From Plantago major (lineage: Eukaryota > Streptophyta > Magnoliopsida > Lamiales > Plantaginaceae): a DNA stretch of 64,000 nucleotides. Within the stretch, counting starts at the first letter, position 1; each line of letters starts with the position of its first letter. The position numbers were made by a program, and so were the translations under genes. The notes beneath the pieces were generated by a model. The model was not told where the DNA came from. It searched no databases and saw only the letters and a program-made list of their open reading frames with translations. Location of the stretch: the NCBI GenBank assembly GCA_026545765.1, contig JAIFAC010000208.1:1-64000 (forward strand), given 5' to 3'. This document shows, one piece after another, positions 23,189 through 30,934 of the stretch.

Positions 23189-24828
23189 TGTTGGTCCAAA
23201 TAACGCAAAGTAAAAGACTAGAGGGGGGTGAATAGTCTTCTAAAACTTTTGTCGATAAAACTATTTCTCGATATCTGTAGATATCGATACTCGATTAAGA
23301 GCGGAAGACTTAAGATAGATAAGTGTAAAAGCAGTTAAAGTGTGTGTGTGTTCTTTGAAATGTAAGTACGTAAAAGTAACATGCAAGTATAGTGGTATCT
23401 GGAGGTGGCGTAATCCTCCAACTAATCCACTTGGTCTTCCAAAGACCTAGAATTCACTAGAATAGATAATTGAGGTCACCTTACAAAATCCTATTCTAAG
23501 ATTCCTTAAACAAATGGTTCCCAACCAAATGTTCCCCCTGAGTTGTTCCCGGCTTTCACCAAGTACTTCTGACTCGAAACCTTTTGAGCTATTCCTAGCT
23601 TCCCAAGCTAAGTACTTCGTGCTCAATAACCTTGAAGTTATTCCTTAGTTTCTCTAACTAAGTACTTCTTGTACTCCACGCCAGTGATGGTGTTGGTTTT
23701 GGTTTGAGTTGTCAGATGAGCTTCTTTAATAACTTTTCGCTAATCGATAGCTCTGTCAATCAAGTATACTTAATACACTTTGCAATGTATGGTATGTTGT
23801 TCTTTTTACTGACCCAAGTCTTAGATAAATGTTCTAGAGAATGAATCTCAGATACTTGATCTTTCAATTCAACTCTTTCACAGATAGCTGTGCTTGTTTA
23901 GGATCAGGACACTTAGAACTTCAGTGCTACTTAAGATCAAGAGCTTTGGTCGCAACAGAAAGCTTGAGAGTAAGTAGTTTGCTTGAGCGATTAAGATATG
24001 TGTTCAGTTTGTCTAAGGTGTTCAGTTTGTCTAAGGTGTTCAGTGTGTCTACTCAAGCAGTCTAAGTGTTGATATTTATAGATGAATTTGAGTGCCGTTT
24101 GAATAGTATCCGTTAGGCTTAAATCAAATTCAAACTATTGATATCTGTGTATAGTATTGTAGCAGGTTTGTCTTCTTCTTCAGAAGCTACCGTTGCTTTT
24201 GTTCAGACATCTCTGTCCGTGCATTTAATGCATTGTACTATACTTTTGTCCTGTAGTGCCAACGGAACTATGCTTTGTATCAGACACAACCTTGATCAGA
24301 TTTCTCTGATTCTTTGCACATTCTTATCTTTAACTTCAGATACCACTTTTATTGAAACAACTTTGTTTGCAATATATATATTTCTTTTTCAGAAATGTGG
24401 TTAAAGCTCAAGGTATCTGAGAATAGATATCTGTGGACACTTTCCTTGTTTTTAGATAGACCTTTTATTTCTCAGATATCTCTTGTGACACAGTTTGTTT
24501 AAAACTATTCGTGTCTTCAAGATATCTGGCCAAGGTATCTGTAAATCGCTTTGAGAATCTTGTGCGATCTTCAAATCTTCAATGTCGTTGAACTTGTTCC
24601 TTGGATGTCTTCTTCTTGGTCTTCTCTTCATAAAATAAAAATTACATTTTGAGACCTCACATCCTATACAAGATTAGCTAGACTATCATACTTAGTGGGT
24701 TTCCTCTTTTACAATGTTCAAGTGAACCAAGAGTACTAATCACCTTTCTGAGACTAAGATAAGTCATCATGTTGCTGATCAAAATCTAAACAGATATTTC
24801 TAACAAAATATCTAACAATTTCCTAACA
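23189..24828 (-). repeat. Sirevirus A 5' LTR
   Basis: 1,640 bp, TGTTGGTC at its left plus-strand edge and CCTAACA at its right. It drives transcription leftwards from a TATAAATA box (24,073-24,080). It has a short tandem of GGTGTTCAGTTTGTCTAA units at about 24,000-24,045, of which the 3' LTR retains fewer. Multiple palindromic CAGATATCTG-type motifs occur. Confidence 0.93.
24073..24080 (-). promoter_or_regulatory. TATA box of Sirevirus A 5' LTR
   Basis: The minus strand reads CTATAAATATC. The same box is conserved in the 3' LTR at 9,893-9,900, supporting a real U3 promoter. Confidence 0.65.
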
Positions 24829-25344
24829 CACACCCCGAATCACCCCACTCCTCTCTGCTTCCACAATCAATGAACTGAAAGCCTCGGTACAAAAAAGAAA
24901 TAAATAAGGTGACAAAGGATCACCCTGACGTAAACCTCTCCCTGGTTGTATAGGACCAAAAGTTTCACCATTAACTTTTACAGAATAAGTAATGGATCGC
25001 ACACAGAGCATAAGAAGATGAATAAAGTGATGCTCAAAACCTAGCTTTTCTAACACTCTTTCTAGAAAAACCCACTCTACCCGATCATAGGCCTTACTCA
25101 TATCCAGCTTTAAAGCCATAAAAGAATCTTTGCCTTTCGTTTTTCTTTTCAGAAAATGATTAATTTCATAAGATACTAAAACATTATTAGTAATTAAACG
25201 GTTAGGCACAAAGGCAGACTGGGTCTCGGCTATAATATGGTTCATGTGAGGCTTAAGTCTATTGGTAATAGCTTTAGAAACTATCTTAAAAATAACATTA
25301 CTCAAGCTTATGTGTCTAAACTGGGGTATCAACTCTGGTGCTTG
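24829..25344 (-). pseudogene. LINE ORF2, RT N-terminal part
   Basis: Minus-strand 169-residue frame with plant LINE RT blocks: FRHISLSNVIFKIVSKAI, TQSAFVPNRLITNN, FMALKLDMSKAYDRVEW (first catalytic aspartate), and GLRQGDPLSPYLF. It ends in RSGVIRGV at the Sirevirus insertion and resumes at 9,057 with YINSIARVSHLLFAND. The upstream part of ORF2 is absent because of 5' truncation at 25,344. Confidence 0.92.
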
Positions 25345-25372
25345 ACATACTTTGGGTTAGTGAGGAATAATT
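25345..25372. repeat. templated filler at the LINE 5' junction
   Basis: Twenty-eight bases starting ACATACTTTGGGTTAG are repeated with one mismatch at 25,421-25,448 in the flanking DNA. They lie between the truncated LINE end and the right target duplication and are absent from the left flank, so they were added during integration. Confidence 0.8.
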
Positions 25373-25373
25373 A

Positions 25374-25388
25374 CGTAAGCTGCTATTT
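25374..25388. repeat. LINE target-site duplication, right copy
   Basis: Exact match to 6,960-6,974. Confidence 0.9.
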
Positions 25389-25630
25389 AAGAGGTCCAAA
25401 TTGTATATTGCATGTCTAAAACATACTTTGGGTTAGTCAGGAATAATTTCTCAAATTTGAAAGGTGAAGTGTGTTTACTCCACATTGCTTGAATACAAAT
25501 GTATTTTCTAGTTTATAACCTATTTACTCATTTCGTATTCAAGTGTTGAGGTATGATTATGGAGAACTATTACGTCTGTGAGCAACTTGATTTGTCTAAA
25601 ACTAGTGAACTTGGGTGTGAGTGGGTGCGT
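25389..25630. other. LINE right flank, no gene seen
   Basis: About 240 bp of AT-rich DNA. It holds the source copy of the LINE junction filler (25,421-25,448) and no coding signal. Confidence 0.5.
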
Positions 25631-26400
25631 GCGACCTGTGTACATGAATTTCGGTCCAAAACCAAGCACGAATGACTAGCCCGCACGAGTCATTGTTTTG
25701 CTACTTGGTCTGCTTAACCTTCTAGAACTTTTAAAAAATCATTCACTTTGTAGGTCATTTGTTGTAGCCATAATGCATTGATTCGAATTGCAATTGATAG
25801 CAATAAAATGCACTTTTGTGTGCGTGTGACCTGCGTACACGAATTCCAGAGCGAAACCAAGCACAAATGGCTAGCCCGCACAAGTCATTGTTTTGCTACT
25901 TGGTCTGCTCAATCTTCTAGAACTTTTACAAAATCATTCACTTTGTAGGTCATTATTGTTCCAGCCATAATGCATTGATTTGAACTACAATTCATAGAAA
26001 TGAAATGCACTTATGCGTGATTACTAGCCCGCACGAGCCAATATTTTGCTACTTGGTCTGCTCAACCTTCCAGAACTTTTACAAAAATCATTTACTTTGA
26101 TGGTCATTTGCTGCACTCATAATTCATTGATTTGAATTCAATTGATAGCAATGAAATGCATTTATGTGAAGATTTGCAGTTACAAATGTGCAATTCCTCA
26201 TCTATATACACGAATGTCGGACTGAAAGCAAGCACAAATGGCTAGCCCGCACGAGCCAATGTTTTGCTACATGGTCTGCTCAACATTCGAGAACTTTTAC
26301 AAAATCATTCACTTTGATGGTCATTTGTTCCAGCCATGATACATTGATTTGAATTGCAATTTATAGCAATGAAATGCACTATGTGCATATTTGCAATTAC
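25630..26400. repeat. four-copy tandem repeat, about 150-220 bp units
   Basis: The landmark CTAGCCCGCA occurs near 25,676, 25,871, 26,023 and 26,242, each followed by GAGYCA..TTTTGCTAC, TGGTCTGCT, AGAACTTTTA, AATCATTCACTTTG and GAAATGCAC-like blocks. Units differ by internal deletions (spacing 195, 152, 219 bp). The array stops just before a TATA box at 26,418, an organisation like the enhancer array of a U3 region. Confidence 0.75.
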
Positions 26401-26417
26401 GAATATGCAATTCCTTG

Positions 26418-26427
26418 CGTATATAAG
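26418..26427 (+). promoter_or_regulatory. TATA-like box after the tandem array
   Basis: GTATATAAGG lies about 20 bp after the last repeat unit. No clear coding sequence follows, so the transcript, if any, is unknown. Confidence 0.4.
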
Positions 26428-26429
26428 GA

Positions 26430-27075
26430 GATCCCAAATGTGTAGATACACAAAAAATCCACCATTCTCTTCTCTCTTTACGGATGTTCTATCCTTTCCA
26501 ATTCGTATAATCCAGGCTCTATTAAAGTTCGTTAGGGGCTTCTAGCTTGTGCAACTAGTTGTGCAATTCAACTATTGTATCCTGGGGAACAATCGCCCGT
26601 CAATTCCTGCAATATTCCGAATTTTTATTGGATCGTCTATATGAATTTATTTTGGAGACGAGAAATTATTTGGATTTAAGTTGCTACATGGGATTTTAGT
26701 AGTCATTATTTTTATGGACCGTTAAATTATCACAGGCTTAAAGAGGATATAATTTGGATTGGCCCAAGTCTTCTGGCTCGGTTATAAGCAATTAGGAGTG
26801 GCTATAGAATATGTCAACTCTTTAGCCGCTGAATATAGTAATAGAAACTGTGATCTTGTGAGAAAGCGAAAAGAGAGAAGGAGGACTCAGTATTCAGGTA
26901 ATGGATGATCAAACCTCAGTTTATTACTATCAGATTGATGTAATTGGATTTTGTTAATGAGTTGCAATTTTTGAAGCGAGACCTATATACATTAGGATTA
27001 GATTTCCACATACCTATGCTAATTAGAATTAGATCTACACATATATTAGAATTCTTTATTGATTAGGATTCTATC
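26430..27075. other. non-coding stretch, possible old LTR remainder
   Basis: No open frame with family motifs. The TATA box and the preceding enhancer-like array would fit the R-U5 part of an old LTR, but no TG..CA boundaries or partner LTR could be found. Confidence 0.3.
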
Positions 27076-27084
27076 TATTACTGT

Positions 27085-27175
27085 GGAAAAATACTCCATT
27101 TGGTCTTATGTGTTTACCACTCAGCCCATTTGGTCTTGTAAGTTTTTCACTGCCACTTTTAGTCCTGTAAGTTAT
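27085..27175. repeat. Mutator-like left terminal inverted repeat
   Basis: Pairs with the reverse complement of 52,951-53,039. Three internal copies of a T(G/A)GTC(T/C)TGTAAG-type word occur in the left arm with matching positions in the right arm. Confidence 0.7.
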
Positions 27176-27625
27176 TGAAAATCCTAATTTTGTTACTTTG
27201 ATGATGATTCCGGCCAAATTATTTTAAATTGGGGGAAAATTCACCTCCAATTCGTTTGATCATGCGAATTACTGATAAATCACTACCCAATTGTCAAAAA
27301 TTAGCCTACTCTAGTCCTCTTTTGAAACTTTTCATTATTGGGTTAGCCCTACACTTCACATGTTTCTAGCGATTTACGCGACATCAACAAATGAAAAAAG
27401 TCTTGGATAAACCTAGAACGCCCTTGTTGCTGATCCTTTACTCCAAAAACATCTAGGGTGACTTGAATAATGGATCTTACACCGGGTACATCCTTAACCC
27501 TCAAGACTGAAGAATGTTCTTGTTAATTATGTGTCCGATACCAGTTATATAAGCAGTGATTCAAATGCAGAGGTTAATGTACTTTGGCGATGAAACATAA
27601 AATATGAAAATGGAAAGATTGAAAA
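27176..27625. other. Mutator-like internal sequence, left part
   Basis: 450 bp between the left inverted repeat and the Tekay A 3' LTR. No open frame of note. Confidence 0.4.
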
Positions 27626-28686
27626 TGTAGCGCCCTGTTAATTTTTAATATAAAATACACGTGGATTCCGACAATAAATGCTATTTTTTTTAAAAAAAAG
27701 AAGCAGCTAAATGAAATGTTTTAGGACAACATAAATGTAGTCAAAATTCAGGTGAACTTGAAAAGAATGAAAATCGTTTACAGTGGAAGTCTTAAAACCA
27801 ACATGTCTATGCGCAAATCGCGTTTAAAAAAAAGAAATAAATAAAGAATTAATGTTCTATCATAAGTGTACAGAATCAGCTTCAATCTTGATCCCTATCC
27901 ACTCCAGCTTGTTCATCACCTGAGGTTCAATAGGGCAAGGGTGAGTACCTACTTGTACTCGCAAGCAAGCTAAACTAACATGTAATACATAGCATAATTA
28001 TTCCTTACATTTGCATCATTCATAAAGTAAAATCAATAAATCAAAAGAAGGCCATGGAGTACCAATTCTCCCTTCTTTTACTTCTAGAATTCACTAGCTT
28101 AAACATTTGACTTGAGTTTCTTTTCTTTGTCAGTCATTAAGATTATTCATTTGATTCAAGCTCTTTTCTTATCTTTAGCTAGAATCACTTTAGCATTCTT
28201 TCTTTTAAGGTGCCTAGGTAAGCTTCGCCTCATATTGGTATACGTGCATGCTCACCGTAGCAACATGCGTAAAATGGTTCGGCTCTCATGTGTATACTCA
28301 CCGTAGAAGTATACGTAAAACGCATCGACTTTCGCCTCTGCTCTCTTGTGTATGCTCACCGTAGAAAAATACGTAATACGCATTGGCTCAATCATTAGGG
28401 TGTATATCCAATAGAGACACCTAGGCATCCTTCTTATTTTCATTCTTTACTTTCAAACATTCATTCATTTAACTTTTGAGAAAGTAACTTGCGTTATTCT
28501 TATAAATCTGGAGAATACTCTAAACAAGCCAGGAAGATCATATAATTGTTATTCCCATTCTTTTAAGCAAAGGCTCTTGCTAGAGTTGATCTTTAACATC
28601 TTTATTAACAACAGGTTGATCACACAAGTAAACCCAATGCGCATAATACATGGCATACTAGAGGTCTAGTAATATGGACATATATT
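27626..28686 (-). repeat. Tekay A 3' LTR, outer part
   Basis: Follows 45,079-46,051 and then 52,013-52,101 of the 5' LTR almost base for base, up to GGACATATATT where the Tat element begins. Relative to the 5' LTR, about 500 bp is missing between this part and the inner fragment at 40,598. Confidence 0.9.
28246..28372. repeat. three hairpin-forming repeats in the Tekay A 3' LTR
   Basis: Units at 28,246-28,268, 28,292-28,314 and 28,350-28,372 each have a conserved CTCACCGTAG centre flanked by inverted arms (GCATG/CATGC, GTATAC/GTATAC, GTAT/ATAC). Homologous units in the 5' LTR lie at 45,700-45,826. Confidence 0.75.
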
Positions 28687-29616
28687 TGTTGAGGGGTAAA
28701 ACCTCGAACACTAACTAACTAAACTATTACAAGCAACCTCGTCTAAGGCCCGCCTCTGACTTGAAGTCTGATGTAGTACCCGTCCGAGCTAGGATACCTG
28801 AAAGGACTAAGTGGGGGGGGGGGGGGGGGTTAGAATGAGTTACCCGGATTTCTATGTCAATCCGGAAAGAGACTTTACTCAAGAGAGAGTTGGAAGCTCT
28901 CAAGGTAATAGTTACGAGGAAGGTTGTGAAATCAAGAGTGTTTATGACTTTGATATTGCTTTTCACTTAACACTTGTCACTTACCATAAGGTCTTGGACC
29001 TTGTGCTATACTTATAGTTATCGTATCTTACGAGATTGCCCATAAGATGATGCCAAGTGTATGCTTCAGATTTGGACACCAATGCTACCTTTGGCCCATG
29101 GCCCATTAGTGAACAGTAATCCAATACTAATCAATGGGCCTGGGAGGGTAGTTTGGACCTTTCCATCTGAGAGTACTGTTCCGCATGTTGGGCCCGTGTA
29201 AGTTCCTCGAGTAGATCTGTATGCTTGGTTGATCTGGCCTTAGGCAACTCAAGGTGTCCGTACCTAGAGTTCCACGGAAGTATCTCATTGGTTCTGTTAT
29301 ATACGTTTGGTCTTACTGTGATGGTGGCGTCCGAGATTCTCTCGTCTGGTCCGTTTAGCATCTTAGGACTGACAGTTTGTGGTACTTGGAAGGACCATGT
29401 GACCTTTTGTCAGGTTCGGAAGTCATCCATCTAGCTTGGTCGGACCTAGCTGAAATGGCATGCTGACTTGTAAATACTAGTTGACCTGAGATGGTTTCCT
29501 TTATGTCGGACCATTCGAAGGTCGGACTAGCAATGAATAGGCTATCTCAGCCTTGATGCGCTTTAGGACACGCTCTATGGCGCCCTTAACGGATTGGACA
29601 CATGTCCGTATCAACA
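28687..29616 (-). repeat. Tat-lineage element 3' LTR
   Basis: 930 bp with matching 6-bp inverted ends TGTTGA and TCAACA. It includes a run of 18 G near 28,811. The polypurine tract at 29,617-29,631 sets orientation. It is inserted in the Tekay A 3' LTR directly after GGACATATATT. Confidence 0.75.
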
Positions 29617-29791
29617 TATGTCCCCCTAGTTTTCAAGTATCTTAGTAGAAGATAGTTGGTAACAATGAAAAGAACAAGCGTGTTGTGGAGCGTGTCCGGA
29701 TCGTTAACTGAAAAAGGAAAAAATCCTTTTTGTTGGGATCCGTCGTCCGTGTTCTTAGGAATTCAATATATCTCTCCCCCCACCCTTTCCT

Positions 29792-29828
29792 TCTACAGTC
29801 CGAGTTATGTAATAGCTCGGACTGTAGA
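29792..29828. other. perfect 13-bp inverted repeat
   Basis: TCTACAGTCCGAG and CTCGGACTGTAGA are separated by 11 bases. It could form a stable hairpin in the Tat element, about 390 bp upstream of the antisense gene TATA box. It may act as a terminator-like structure or be a remnant of a palindromic motif; no function is evident. Confidence 0.7.
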
Positions 29829-30030
29829 TGGAAAAGGTATTTGTATTCGAGATATATAGATCCGAGTACGGTTTGGATCTGAGGAAGTCCGCTGTGGAAG
29901 AGTGTATCGGAGGTTATCCGTTGGACCGAATATGTGAAATGGTCCTCCTGGGCCGCTGATCCGTAAATCAAAGAGGCCCAATGAGTTGCCTGTCCGGCCC
30001 ACGGGGAAAGATCCCGGGTAAAGCGATTCG

Positions 30031-30200
30031 ACCGTTGGATTGGAAAGATATCAACGGTTGGGATTTTAAACCCAATTGATGTGACGCTTCTGTTGAGCAT
30101 TAAATGCGATGCACTGTTAGCTATCCACTTGCGAACCAGCACAACCGTTGGATTGAAAAGATCAACGGCTGGGGTTTGAATCCAGGTGATGTGACTCTTG
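30031..30200 (+). promoter_or_regulatory. duplicated upstream element before the antisense gene
   Basis: Two copies of an about 60-bp block beginning ACCGTTGGATTG, containing AAAGAT..TCAACGG and ending GATGTGAC(G/T)CTT, lie at 30,031-30,092 and 30,144-30,200, just upstream of the TATA box. CCGTTGGAT and TCAACGG form inverted half-sites inside each copy. Confidence 0.6.
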
Positions 30201-30219
30201 GCTTTCCCCAAATCGCCCT

Positions 30220-30228
30220 TATAAATAG
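30220..30228 (+). promoter_or_regulatory. TATA box of the Tat antisense gene
   Basis: TATAAATAG in a consensus plant context, followed about 30 bp later by TCA-rich sequence suitable for initiation. The first ATG after a probable intron is at 30,935. Confidence 0.7.
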
Positions 30229-30934
30229 TCAGCCCATCAGTCACTTTCACACTTTTTCCACATCGAAACTCAGAGCGACTATAAAGTAATCCGAGCAATC
30301 AAAGATCAATCCGAGCAACTGAAACTCGCAAAATCTTGGAATTTCTACCTCAGATTCGTACCCTCGGAGAGCTAGCAAGGCTTCGTCGTCCGTTCAAGCT
30401 TATCAAGTCAACTTTGTCAAGCAAGTACGCCTCAATTCCTCCTAAGGTTTTTCATTTTCGCGATATGCTTGCTGCATGCTTGTATGTTTTTGCCCTGCTT
30501 GAATATCCAATTGTTGATTCTGTGGTTGCAAATGTTGCTAGTGATAGGCTTCTGCAGCGTGCTTAGTTGGACTGCTTCTCCTTTGTGATGTAGCGTGCTA
30601 ATTTCCTTTATCGGTAACCTGTTGATTTGTCTCGTACGTCGTGCCCACTGTAACCAAAACTTGATTATGCATGCTTATTTGGTGATGTGTTGGCGCCGAT
30701 TGGCACACAGTCTTTCGTAAATTATCCCTGTTAACGTGCCGAGTAGGGTAGACAATAGTGCCGATGGCACGTCCCTGTGTGCAATGGTTAGTGCCCATAG
30801 TGTTGAAACTATACTTCATGCAGAAAGTCTGGTAACAGTAGAACTTCGTCGGATCGCTTGAATTAATAAGACATCTAAATGAACTCTCGGACAATCACAA
30901 CTATCGTTTCTGACCCATTTCCTTCTGCCCTAGG

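Larger units (their letters stand above)
9058..24828 (-). mobile_element. Sirevirus A: full-length Ty1/copia retrotransposon with extra 3' gene
   Basis: Complete element of 15,771 bp with LTRs 9,058-10,630 (3') and 23,189-24,828 (5'). Ends are TG..CA, and a 5-bp CACAC duplication lies at 9,053-9,057 and 24,829-24,833. In minus-strand order it carries a primer site, a long gag with zinc knuckle and coiled coil, protease, integrase, RT, RNase H, and then about 6.6 kb of extra sequence with a spliced gene before the 3' LTR. Large size, long gag and an extra gene after pol point to the Sirevirus (SIRE/Maximus) lineage. It is inserted in the LINE RT domain. Confidence 0.92.
6971..25344 (-). mobile_element. 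5'-truncated LINE (non-LTR retrotransposon), split by Sirevirus A
   Basis: The element reads on the minus strand: partial reverse transcriptase (24,829-25,344), then after the 15.8-kb Sirevirus insertion the rest of RT, a zf-RVT domain and an RNase H domain, a short 3' UTR and an A-rich tail at about 6,971-6,980. It is flanked by an exact 15-bp target duplication. Its own length is only about 2.6 kb, so ORF1, the endonuclease and the RT N-terminus are missing. This is 5' truncation, as expected of target-primed reverse transcription. A copied piece of neighbouring DNA sits at the 5' junction. Confidence 0.92.

Noticed and set aside
25630..26400. CRISPR-like array
   Set aside because: Units are long, diverged and lack short identical repeats with unique spacers; plant tandem repeat.
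28112..28306. 64-residue frame found in both Tekay A LTRs (also 45,566)
   Set aside because: Conservation follows from LTR duplication; the sequence is explained by the hairpin array and no motif is seen.
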